Positions 1 through 11,700 of a stretch of DNA of 64,000 nt are shown here, piece after piece. The position numbers were made by a program, and so were the translations under genes. Position 1 is the stretch's first letter. Every line of letters starts with the position of its first letter. Origin of the DNA: Auanema rhodensis (lineage: Eukaryota > Nematoda > Chromadorea > Rhabditida > Rhabditidae); assembly GCA_964057225.1 (NCBI GenBank), contig OZ059898.1, forward strand, positions 8,246,001 through 8,310,000, given 5' to 3'. Below the pieces are notes generated by a model. That model was not told the DNA's origin. It worked only from the letters and a program-made list of their open reading frames with translations, and did not search any database.

Positions 1-185
1 GACGTCATCGAAGTCCACCAGATTACCTCAGAGGTTTGAAAAAAAAGGAAAGTATGTAGAAATTTGATTGTATATATATAAATGAATAAAAACAATTTGA
101 TTAACAACGTTGCACGTGTACAAACAACTAAGAAAAACGGGAGGAATAAGAGAGTTAACGGCGCATCTGGAAATAACTTTTTTGT
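1..185. other. Intergenic or 3' flank, nothing recognised
   Basis: These AT-rich bases follow the best stop codon found for the minus-strand zinc-finger gene. I see no convincing coding exon here. The 3' limit of that gene is not certain, so this stretch could also hold its 3' UTR or a last exon. Confidence 0.4.
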
Positions 186-2954
186 TTAATATATTAAGAT
201 AACACATACAAAAGGTGATGGTAATGTATAGCTTGGCCTACTTTCTAGTAATGTCATTGGTGCGTTTATCTGAAACGATGAAATGAGAAAATATAATTTA
301 TAAATAATGGTATCATCCTCACCCTAGTAGCATCTTCATTTTCACTTGTACAGTCACGATTTCTTCTCTAAACCATTTCATATTTATATAAGTTTCATGA
401 ATTTTAAATTAATACCTGCTCGTCAAATCTTTTCAGTTTCTTTGATTCTGGCGGAGTTGCAAGCAAAGGTTTTCTTTTAGACACTTCGACACAAACACGG
501 GATGGAGACATAGCTTCTTCTTTTGCTACTTTGCTACTTCCGGAATCAGAAATGTCCTGAAGCAACAAAATAACACTGAAACATTCTATAAAACTTACCA
601 TGTTAATTTCATCTTTGATACTGGAACTCAGCGATCCAGTAGTAGACCTGGCTTCAACTTGATATGACGACGTATCCATCTTAAAGAAAAATTTTAGCGT
701 TAAAAAGGAAGAGTGAAACTACTTCCTGTTTCAGTGAGTTGAGGGAACATTGCGAATCTAAGCGAGATCTTGCCGATTTCTCCTTCAAGAAAATGAAATA
801 ATAACAAAATCAAGGAAGAACTCACAGGAGATTTATGCTTCTTCTTTTTTTTCTCGCTATTAAAGGAAGAAGCTTCCTTACTCGTTTTACTTCTATGTTC
901 TGTCTCGGACGACTCGCTTACAGAATTATTGAATACCCGTCTTTCCTTGGAATAGCTGCTCTTGCTATTGTTGCTAGCAACTTCCTCGATTGAGGTTTCA
1001 GTTTCTGTATTCACATGAGTACGCTTCTAAAACCACGTAAACATATTAAAATATCATTTTTTTGAAAATTACTACCCCTTGAGACTTTGTTTTCTTTGGA
1101 GTAGAATTACCCTAATTAAATTGTGATTTGTAAAATTTAAATAAAATGAAAAAACAAACCATTGGAGAATCATCTTCCGAGGAAGATGAAGAAGATCGGG
1201 GTCGAAGAGGAGGTGGCGGATTTGACTAAATACTAGCTTAAGAAAAGGAAAATATGCAAACTTTACCTGATATCTACGATCAACAGTGTCTCTCACAATT
1301 GTTCCCATATAATTTATTTTTTCCTTTTCCGTCTACAATACAAAAAATAAGAAAAAGTATTTTAATTTTGAAAACTTTAGAGAAAGCAGGTATTGGGCAA
1401 GGGAATGCTTTCTTTATTACTTTCTCTAGCTTAGAGTTATGAGATCTTTTCTCGTACTCAAACTTATACCTGGAAATATTTTGAAAAAATTAGAAAATTG
1501 TAACATTTAACTAACTTGATAACCGCGTTTTTAATTCCTTTAACGCCATCACGCAGATCATGAACATCCTTCAAAGTAAATGTAATTTTCATAACTTTTA
1601 GATATAAACCTTTAAGTGAGCGTTTGCTCTAAACGCATCTTTGAATAACTCAACGCAATTTGACATAGGGCACGCAATAACATCATTGAAATGAGAACTT
1701 AGCACATGATACCGCCTTAAAAAAAATAACCAAAAAAAATTGAATAGTTGGCAGTGATGAACCTGCTACTAGACGATTTATACATTTTCCCACAATTGGG
1801 AATTTGACATTGGAAATCACTGTAAGGCCACATTGGGAAACACTCTTTCATCTGTAACAATCGTAAAGTAAATACTATCATTAGAAAATAGCACCTTATG
1901 CTCAAGAAGATCTATATAATCATCTTCTTCATGATCAATAGGCATATGATAAAGAGAAACATGGTTTTTTCGAACTTCTAAAGTAACACTTAAAATTAAG
2001 AAGGATTTCTATATATATATAACCATAGTGAGAATTTATCATTTTTTTACAAACATAACATTTCAAGTCAACTATTTCAGTTTCTAGTGCTCGATCTATT
2101 TGAGCAGCAATTGGTTCAGTTTCAGTATCCTAAAAAAATTGTTCGCATTAAACAAACGGTAATACATGCCTGTATAGGTCTCCACTCTACTGAATCCATA
2201 GTGGTTTCTGAAGTACCTTCAGACCTGCGCCTGACACTCTCAGATCGTCTCTTTTTTTTTGGGGATTTAGCTTTGATTGTCGTATCAATTTCAGGATCAG
2301 CAGGAGTAGGAGAGAGTCTTAATATAACAAAACTTAAGGCTCATTCGCAAGAATGTTTAATACCTTTGGGTATGTCTACTACTTACGGCAGGGCTTGTTG
2401 GGACATTTTTATTTTTACTTGATCGTTTTACATGAGGAGATGCATTTTCAACAGATTTCTCACTAAATATGGAGAACTATATAAAGGATCTTCTTATAAT
2501 TTCTAACAATGATAATCCAGCTTTCGATCTTTCCCGAATAACAAAATCTAAATCATATAAAGACAGCAGTTCGGTGTCTTTCAATAGTTGTCTAATAAGC
2601 ATCTCATTATACTGATTGACTTTCATCTAAATACGATAGCTAAATTATATTTTGTACATTTTTACCACCTCAAACATGTGAATATGCGAATGTTCTTTGC
2701 AATGGCTTTCTCTTTCTTCTTCAGTGTAGAAGCCAGTCGTACAAGAGCCACATGCATATCTCCTTCAAAGACATAATTATGTTAAAACTAAACATTTTCA
2801 GAAACCTGTAGCCTAAATGTCTTAGAATATGCAGTTGAAGAGCATCTTTGCCGGAGAACTCCTTAGCGCATATGATACAATTGAAAATGTTACTGGATCT
2901 AGTTTTACATGATTATAGGATATCCTCTATAAAACAGACTTACCCCTCCGACAT
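186..2954 (-). CDS. Multi-C2H2 zinc-finger protein, function unknown
   Basis: This is a multi-exon gene with introns of about 40-50 bp. The protein starts MSEGSSNIFNCIICAKEF. The first finger reads CIIC...HILRH and the second, across the next splice, CGSC...HCKEH. A third Cys-pair/His-pair unit begins KCYVCKKM. Two more use a C-x4-C spacing: CQIPNC...YHVLSSH and CPMSNC...HLKDVH. The C-terminal half is rich in Ser, Lys and Glu (for example KSPKKKRRSESVRRR and SSFNSEKKKKKHK), which suggests a nuclear protein with basic localisation signals. Exon joins were chosen by reading frame. One intron (2169-2130) seems to use a GC donor and another a weak GTTAG donor. The stop at 186 is the best I could find, so the 3' end is less sure than the start. 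A DNA- or RNA-binding role is likely from the fingers, but I cannot assign an orthologue. It is divergent from the NuSAP-like gene, with about 400 bp between the starts. Confidence 0.72.
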
Positions 2955-3352
2955 TATAAAAAGCAATGTTAATATTGCACTTATTCACATATATGCTTTC
3001 TCAACATGAAGCTAAAATCATGAGCATGTTCAGAAAATAATGTTTTTGAAATTTTGAAATTAAGAATTTATGACCTGCGTACTATATTTTAGTTTGAACG
3101 CTCACGCAACTATATTTTGGCGGGAATTAATAAATTTGGATTTCGCGCTGCATAAAATGTTTTTAGTGTATAAGATTTTTGAATATTCTAATTTTATTAT
3201 AAAAATCGCCTTAATAGTCTTCTATTCACTTTTGTGTAACAAAAATTTGCTCCTTCAAATGTTTTTGAGCATTTTTTCAAAGTAAAAAAGAGCCGTTAAC
3301 ACTATTCATCGACATTTATTTAACTTGTTAAAGGTTCTATACTTATAGCATT
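2955..3352. promoter_or_regulatory. Divergent intergenic region between two gene starts
   Basis: These 398 bp separate the start codons of the minus-strand zinc-finger gene and the plus-strand NuSAP-like gene, so they should hold promoters for both. I see no canonical TATA box. A TTATAG acceptor-like site ends at 3348, four bases before the NuSAP-like ATG. On the minus strand a TTTTAG lies about 60 bp upstream of the zinc-finger ATG. Both could be trans-splice sites. Confidence 0.45.
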
Positions 3353-5523
3353 ATGGATGACGTTTGTTTGCCATCAGGTAAAAGGCTAAAAGATCTTAAA
3401 GTGGTTACATTACAAAAAGAGCTAGGTAAGCGCCGGCTCTCTAAAGTTGGAAAGAAAGCTGAGCTCATTGAAAGATTGGCTGAAGTGATAATACCAGTTT
3501 CATTCTTCTTTTAATTTTTTCTAATATAGAGTCTACTCAGCGAACAAGGCAATAATGTAACTGATAACGTTGATGATACCACTTCCATAGGTAGAAAAAA
3601 GATACACCATTTGCTATCATTATATTTCTTCAGTTGAGGTTTCTCCCAGTGAAGATACCAGACGCACATCATCTTCTAGAATAAAAGCAGGACGCCGCGT
3701 ATCTAAGTTGAACCAGCAAGTAACAGAGGACGTTGAAGAAGATTCTATGGAGATCACTCCTAAATCCGTGAAATCTGCAAGTTCCAAATCTAAAACTCCA
3801 GCTCAATACATGAATGTTACCCCTATTGTTAAACGGAGAACGCCGAATCAGACTTCATGTTTAAGTTCTTCTGAGAAGTCTATCACACATAGCGTTTTCA
3901 AAAAGAGGGGCAGTATTTCTACTCCGAAATCTGCGCAATCTATAAAATCTATAGATGGTTCAGAGAAGGATAAAAAATCTCCATTATTGAAATCTGCCGA
4001 CCGAAATGTTGGCAGAAACAGTATGAATAAACTTGCTGATACTATTGCGGAGTTTCTCTCTGACGATGGTAAATTGTTTTTTTTTGTTCTATTCTTATCT
4101 GACCATTGAATTTTAGAAGATTTTGTGGCTGCTAAGAAACAAGATTGTATGGATATAGACAAAATTGCAGAGGCGTGAGTACTTTTAGAGGGTACGGATA
4201 TCCTACAATATTTTTGTTTTAGAAATGGAAAAACTCCTGTAACTTCAGCAAAGCGCCTCGGATTATTAAATAGTAAAAACAATTTAGCAGCTAAAACTTC
4301 CGGGAAGGTCTCATATTTGAGTTGATTTTGGGTTAATGCCATATTTTAGCTTTTGTTGGGACCTCTTGTAGATGCTTCACCAGCTCTAGCTGGAAATTCT
4401 AATAAAAAAATAAGTATTAATAAGTAATTTTTTTCTGACATGCCTATTTTTTAAAATAAAATTTATAGAACACCTATACGCCGTCTGAGCAAGAAGCTTG
4501 ATATCACTAATAACTCTGTGGCAGCTTCTCCTGGTCGTAGAATAAGCAAAAAATTGGATACCAGTGTAAGCTCGCTAGGAGTATCTCCAGCCTCCAAGTC
4601 AATAAAGAAAAAAGGTACAAAAAAGTTTGAAATATATCATATATTACTTATTTTTAAAGAAGGATCATCATCATCAAGATTCTTAATGCAACATACAAAG
4701 GAATTTGCTAAAATGGAATCTATTTCTGAGCATCAAGACAAATTAAAAGCTCGACACCAGTTATTAACAGCGAAAGTTCCGGACGTTGTTAAGGTATATT
4801 GTTCTGACCAATTTACGATACAAAGTACTGTTCAGAGATTGGCTACCCCAAAATCAGTTAAGGTATCTCGTAGTAAGGTGGTTCGAAAGGGTACTCAGTC
4901 CGAAACGTAAGTAGTTTGTGACTTAATTGTAGTATATAGTTGACCGCAGGAAACTATTCAATTTGGATCCTCTGAAGAAGATCGATATGAATTCGTTCAA
5001 ATTCGGCAGTGTTGCTCCTGATCAAATTTCTACTGTTCAAAAGGTTAGTTTGATATTTCTATAATCTTATCATGTATCTTCTAGGAATATGTTAAATCTG
5101 CCCAAATGCCCGTTAAAAATATAAAGAAAAACGAAATGAAGGCTGATGTAAAACAATTGACTAAAACTATGAAACTTACTATTCCTGTCCAAAACAGCCG
5201 TATTGATCTTCTGAGCACACCTAAGCATAAAGAAATTGAAACTAGTGTGTGGTTTTTTGTCTTTATAATTAGAGTGATTTATTTAAGAAAGTTTCCGTCG
5301 AGGCTACACTCCTCATAAAGGTGCAGTTAAATTTATGGATACTTCTAAGCTAACTGATGAGGAATTTGCGATTGCTGTAAAATCTGGTATAATTCCTAAA
5401 GGATCAAGGTTTCTTAATTATTCCGAATAATTATATTCTTGTTGATTTAGACAAGTTGCGGAGTATAATAGGAACATCAGAAAAGACCAAATTTTGGATA
5501 TCAGGCGTAAACTCAAACTTTAA
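3353..5523 (+). CDS. NuSAP-like nucleolar and spindle-associated protein
   Basis: The N-terminus carries a SAP-type DNA-binding helix pair (about residues 11-45, LKVVTLQKELGKRRLSKVG... then KAELIERLAE). A long basic Ser/Thr/Lys-rich region follows. The block KEFAKMESISEHQDKLKARH matches the conserved MES(I/L)D...KK segment of NuSAP1. A C-terminal GYTPHKGAVKF motif matches the NuSAP PHKG block, and the tail is basic (RKDQILDIRRKLKL). In other animals NuSAP binds chromatin through SAP and microtubules through its basic C-terminus, organising the mitotic spindle; that role is inferred here. Introns are about 40-50 bp. Its AATAAA at 5605-5610 lies about 100 bp before an acceptor that serves the next gene, so the two may be co-transcribed. 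The order SAP, MES-type block, PHKG is what makes the call. Overall identity is low. Confidence 0.82.
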
Positions 5524-5604
5524 TTCGTATTATTGTATACTAATGTAGTAAATGATTGACTATTGCGGTTCTTTTTTCATGCTAATGATATATTGTGAGC
5601 ACTT

Positions 5605-5718
5605 AATAAAGGTCAACACAAAATATGGGTCAGCGTTTCTTATAAGTAGAACGGTTCAAGCAACATAGCTGATGTGCTTATAATTAGTTATATGCACATT
5701 TTCCAGTAGAATTCTAAA
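5605..5718 (+). promoter_or_regulatory. Intercistronic poly(A) signal and trans-splice-like acceptor
   Basis: AATAAA occurs at 5605-5610, about 80 bp after the NuSAP-like stop. A pyrimidine-ended acceptor (CATTTTCCAG, AG at 5705-5706) follows 12 bp before the next ATG at 5719. The spacing of about 100 bp between poly(A) signal and acceptor is the arrangement known from C. elegans operons. No spliced leader sequence is visible in the window, so use of the site is inferred. Confidence 0.5.
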
Positions 5719-8700
5719 ATGGCTTATATCCCAGGAAAAGGCTGGGATTTTCCAGTTAATTCTGGAGTAAATTACTTATCAGATAAAGTAAGTTTACAAA
5801 GTCTTAAGTTTATGTACTTAACCTTGGCATAGGTTATAGTTACTGCAAGTCTATTTGGTTGTTCATTAGCAGCTGCTGCTGCATATTTTTATTTTACTAG
5901 TTCCAGTATAAAAATAGGTAAATAATTTTCTACATAGCTCCGTTAATGAAACTTGTTATTTTTATGTTGTTTTTTTCAGGTTCTCGAAAGTTGTGCATCC
6001 CTGGGTTACACAATTTGGGGCATACTTGTTATGCTAATTCACTTCTTCAAGGCTTGGCCAGGTAATAAACGTTTTGTTGTAATCATTTACTAAATCCTAA
6101 TTGAATTTGTAATGATAAACAATCTTTGCCTCGTATAATATTTCTATTTGCTCATACTTCAGCTTACCATCTGTTCTTAAATGGCTCGATGAAATAGAAA
6201 CAAAACAAATTGGTTTGAAAGAAGGATTTCTCGATGAGCTTAAAAGTATTTTAAAACGTCAGTGAATCAAAATAATAATCGTGATTTAAAAAAAAAATTA
6301 CAGAATTAAATACTCCTTCGGATGTAACACTGAGTGCTGCTGGTCTTAGTGCTGCGTTGTCGAAACACAAATGGAATATATCTTTTGGTTAGTTCAATGC
6401 TTTATTGTTAATTATGGTTTCCATTCATTACTTTCTTCTTCATACCAATTGTTGCAATCTCTACTAGATGGACATATGACCATTTTATACACTATTCACT
6501 ATATCAAAAGTTTGAATCGACTAGATTTTTCAGGTGTTGAGCATGATTTATATGAGTTATTTAATGTGTTTGTATCCACGTGGGAAGATGAGTTAAATTT
6601 ATTGAAAAAACGATTGATTGACGTCTCGTTACTAGATCTTAATGAAGTAAATTTTCAGTTTTTGAAATATTTTATTAAATATTTTTCAGTTAACTTCCCC
6701 TGATCATCAGGTTCTAACACCTAATTCCAGACGAAAAATGATGTTTAAACGGTAATTATTTTTTAAACTTTTTTTCTTGTACTACATATACCTTCATTTT
6801 TTTAACTAAAAAATAACTAAATCAATTAATTATTTATTATTTATCACTTCCTCATCACTTCCAATCATAATTTGAATTTAAACGCTTACAGATGCGCTGA
6901 TGTTGTACGATCGGATGCGAAAATTCGTGCCCCTACTTTTGGCTTAACTGCTACTGAATTACGTTGTAATGATCCCACATGCCGATTTAAGGTTTCTAAT
7001 TAAGCTGTGCTTGTTACTATTTTTCTGATTGTAGAAAGTACGATACGATGCAATTGGAGGAATATCTGTTTCAATTCCAAGAGACAGTACAGGAACGGTA
7101 CTTAAATACTTTTGTTTTATAAGTATTTTGTCACACTTTTAGTCAACTACTCTCGAGTATTTGTTGAAAAAATATTTTTTGGCGGAGATTATTAGAGGTG
7201 CTACATGTGATCGATGTAAAGAAACAAGTGGCAAAGTCGACAGTGGATTGTACAAGAAGCAAGGTTTTAGTAAGGTGCGTTGTTTCCTATATAAAATCAA
7301 ATTTTGAACTATTACTTGATTATTCAAATGCTGTTAGAGATTGGCCTCTTCATTTACTACGACTAGCCCTTAAGCCTTAATGTGTGAAGTTGATTACAAA
7401 GTATCTCACCTCAAGTGCTAGAGAAATTCTATCAGCATATCTAAAGGTTTCTCAGTAGACAAGGGTATTTTGTTTTGTTTAATTCAGGCAAGTTCTAAGT
7501 GATCACTTGGATATAATGCTGTAACTATAAGAATATATCGTTTACAAATTCAAGTTTTTTCGTGATCTGTACAGGAATTGAAAAAGAGAAGGATCACAAT
7601 ATGAACTTGTGCTAACGAAATATGTCGAGTTGAAAAATCCTGCTTCTCAATTGCAAAGTATGACAGTGATGAGAATTATAGCTCTCCATGGGGTGATTTT
7701 AGGTGAACGATTGAAAAAATAAAGTTTTTTTTAAAACAAATCGTTTATTTTATAAAGTGAGCATTCACATAATGATATGAAACTTTATGTACATATAGAG
7801 AGACATTTGCCTCAGTTCTGTCGTGGTTCGCTAGTATCCTTTTTTTACTTACGGCGGCAACATTGACCATTTCCGCAGGGAGAATAATTTTGCTGGCATT
7901 GACATCCCTAAGATATTACTGTATATTGCTCTGCAACTTCACTTGTTTACCTGTGAAGATGATGGTTGGCAAGCCATTGTAGCTGGTTGAGCACTAGCGC
8001 AAGAGTTGGTACAGCTCACTTGGCAAGCGGGTTCACATTTGGCTGCTGGCTGTTGTTGTTGGACACATTGCTGCTGACAGGTTTGCTGACAAAGTGGTTG
8101 GCATTGGCTGGATTGAGCAATGGCTGGTTGAAGTGCGATCTGAAATATTTCTAACATACTGATACTGTGTTGGCAAATAGTTACCTGAATGGTTGGTGTT
8201 GGTTGTTGTTGTTGTTGTTGTGGCTGTTGTTGTGGCTGTTGAGCTGGGGCAGCACAAGCGGTTTGGCATTGATTGCATTGTTGAGGAGATTGGGAAGGAG
8301 CACAAGCATCTTGGCATTGTTGGACACATTGGTTTGACTGATCTCTTTGTACTGGATAGTTCTGAGCGATGCAACTTGGCTCGCAAGCAGGTTGGCATGA
8401 TGGTTGGCACTGATTTTGTTGGGGTGCGCTTGGAGCACAGTTCTGGGCACACTGATCAGCACAAACAGGCTGGCATTGAGCTACAGGTTGATTTTGTTGA
8501 GCACAAGCATTATTGCATTGTTGTTGGCATTGTGGCATACATTGGGAATCTTGCTGAGCAACAGTGATCTGAAACTCCCGTTAAATCATGGCTACTATTT
8601 ATATATATTTACCTGGAAAGTAACAGTTTGGGTTTGTGGTTGTTGCTGTTGCTGTTGGACGCATTGAGAATCACAAGCTGGTTGGCAAGCGGGTTGACAT

Positions 8701-11700
8701 TGCACTGGAGCTGGGGTGGCGACTGGAGCAGCTTGGCAAATGCTTTGACATTGTTGCTGGCATTGTGGTTGACATTGGGCAGCGGGTTGATTCTGCTGAA
8801 CACAAGTTTGTTGGCACTGGTCTTGGCATTGGGGCTGGCATTGGATTTGTGGTTGCTGAACTGGCATGATTGGTTGCTGTTGGGGCTGGTCACAGATATT
8901 CTGGCACTGTTGCTGGCACTGAGGCTGACATTGTGCTGCTGGCTGGTTTTGTTGAACGCATGATTGTTGGCATTGCTGCTGGCAGGCTGGTTGGCATTGT
9001 GGCTGAGCTTGTGGTACTGGCTGAGCTTGTTGAACTGGCTGAGCTTGTTGAACTGGTACGCAGGAAGCTTGGCAGTTTTGTTGGCAGTCCTGTTGACAAT
9101 TATTAGCGGAGGCAGGGGTACACTGCTGAGAGCAGGCTTGCTGGCATGCTGGTTGACATTGAGTGGCTTGAATCTAAATGATAACTATATTATAAATCAA
9201 TTATGTGTTATGTACCTCTAAGGTCACAATTTGTGGTTGTTGAGCTTGTGGAGCGCAAGCGCACATTGGAGCGGCTGTGGTAGTAGTGGTGTACACTGGT
9301 GCTTGTTGCTGGCAAGAGCAAGACATTTGCTGTTGGCTCACAGCAGGAGCACATGAGCATGAAGCTTGGACCGGAGGAGCACATGAGCATTGTCTCTTTT
9401 CGCGAAGAGCACTTCCCTATAAAAATGAAAAAATACTTATAAGAAAAAATGGAATATATTACTCACCGAAGCGAGTAAGAAACTGCAAGCGAGGATGAAT
9501 GCCGTGTAGCTTAATTGCATATTGCTTAGATGAACCGAAGTGAAGAAGGATGTTGGTTAGCCTTTAAGATGTTCCTTTTATACGCAAGCTAAAGAGAGGC
9601 GTGGTAGATGGTAGCTTCTCTCCGGCTCGACAACCGGCGCGTGTTCCCACCTAAAACCAGTTCCGACGTATTCCGGACGACCGTTGAGCAATAGAAACCA
9701 CTCAGGTTTTTATGTCCTGGAGCTATTGAGAGATCAACATGGCAAATGTTTGAAAATAAGATGAGAGTTAATAAGTAATAAATTCTGTTTCGGTGTATAT
9801 TTCTATTGTTTTTACGACAAAATACCGTTACTTTGAATTATCCATTCCTTTCTTCACTTATTCTATAGTCTGCCTTAAAATTAAAACGCCTTAAAACGTC
9901 TTAAAATTCTGATTTATCGAATCTCATAGTTGAAGATACTTTTAAAACCTGCTCAAGTTAAACAAAACAAAATACTAATATCGCTAACTGAAAAAATCAC
10001 AGAGATGCTGACACAACTTCTCCAGATCATCCTCTTGCCCCGTACGCATATTCCGAAATACTGAATTACTTGTAGGAAAACAGCATCGTTGAAAACACAA
10101 AAACACGAATATAACATATATTTCTTTTTGTTTGTATCAAAATGTCAGCTTTTAAACAGTACACAGTACAACATCCTTTTTAACAGCACAGTTAAGTTTA
10201 GAACGCACTTCTGATATTCATATAAAATAAGCGTACTTTCTAATAATACAATACAGTAACAACAGCCCTTTAATCATTTTAACCTTTAATTTTTTATCTA
10301 TACGTTGAGAAGATTGGAACAGATCATATCTTTCCAGAGAAATGTTCTTATTAAATAGCTCAAGTGGGTCGCAAATGATTTCAATAATTAAAAGTTGTAT
10401 TGAAGTTAAAATCTTTTCATGTTTCTGAAAATGTGTTTCAAACTGTAATTTTATATATAAAAATTAAAATTTTATTTTATTTTATTTTATTTTAGCTACC
10501 ACAATGCTTGCTTATTCGTATTGAAAGAGTTGGTGTATTACCTTCCGGCCACACTATTAAAGTTAGTGATCATGTTGGTTTTGGAGAAACATTAGATGTC
10601 AGACATTTGATTTTTAATAAAAACAATCAGGTAAAATTTGAATTTTGTTTATCTTCCTTGGATACAAGGAAATAACGCTTCAGAGCTCCTTCTGTTGTCT
10701 TTGAAGCATGTTGGGGTAGGAGGGGGGGGGGGTTTGCTGTTATGCTCTTCGTATAAACTTTCTACTTGAAATGTTGTTATGACAACTACTGTTGTGATTC
10801 AATTGAGGAACAAGATCTTAGAGTGCTATTTGTCATCTGTTTCTATTCATTTTAATCGAGTACCGTTGTCCATCTCACTATGTAAATACTTTTACAATTT
10901 CACGTAATAGCGTACAAATTTCTTAGTAGCCATACGCATACAAAAACTAAAATTTCAAGACTTTTAACATAATTGATTTCAGAATGAGTACAGTCGTATG
11001 GCTTCTTATCGAAGCTCTTGCTGTGAACCAAGGACACCCGAATCAACTTCCAGAATAGTAGGAGGTCGTGAATTTAACGATGTTTCGCGTGGTAGAATAG
11101 ACCCTGGCTTGATGACTCAATACGGCACAATAGAGTTGGTATTTACTTTATTTAGTAATATTCTGATTTTCTTATTCTTCACCATTTACTTATTAGTCAC
11201 CAAGCTTTGCTAGAAGAGCTCAAATTATGTTTTCATTATCTCATATTACGAATCCGGTACAGCACTTCCAGTGTCGGTATTGTTAATAATCGTCGGAATG
11301 ATTCCTCTGATTGGCTTGGAGAAGCAAAATCATCTTAGCCCGATTATTTGCTATTGATACACAACGTGTTGCTGAGTGACTAGTATCTCTGTCAAGCTCT
11401 CGTATTAGTCTTGCGCACACGCAACTTTTGTGTTGACTCATAAGCGAACTCGCGCGACCGTGTTTCCTGTTTTTTCTCCTTGGTATACATTTCACACTTT
11501 GTTCGAAACATGTTTAACGATACATTTGGCACAATTTCAACTGTTTAAGAATGTTTTCTAGTCGAGATTTATTCAATTGTCGAAAATTCTCATTTATGTT
11601 TACTGTCGTTTTTGCCAGTAGGAGTTCTTTGAATTTTTGAAACATAATCAACTAAGCGAAATCTTTTCTAAACGCACAGTGAAGATTTAATGGATGGGTT

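Larger units (their letters stand above)
7275..10495 (+). other. Large USP30-like intron hosting a nested antisense gene
   Basis: The donor is AAG/GTGCGT after 7274 and the acceptor is TTTTAG ending at 10495. The flanking exons fit in phase 0 and restore a normal USP sequence across the junction. Other introns of this gene are mostly 40-150 bp. The interval contains the whole Cys/Gln-rich gene on the minus strand. The remaining parts (7275-7740 and 9590-10490) are AT-rich and show no convincing coding exon. A TTTTA-type repeat lies just before the acceptor (about 10469-10494). Confidence 0.85.

Noticed and set aside
7330-7735. Possible decayed copy or frameshifted C-terminus of the USP30-like gene
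   Set aside because: I first saw scattered USP-like words here, but the true C-terminal exons with intact His box lie at 10496-12581 and join in frame. The resemblance is probably chance.
7939-9221. Several plus-strand and alternative minus-strand frames over the Cys/Gln-rich gene
   Set aside because: CAA/CAG/TGT repeats are open in several frames. Only one frame has a signal peptide, consistent splice joins and the C-x3-C pattern.
10722-10732. 11-base G run in a USP30-like intron as a G-quadruplex
   Set aside because: It is a single homopolymer without additional nearby G tracts. Similar runs at 56440 and 58897 suggest simple mononucleotide repeats or assembly uncertainty.
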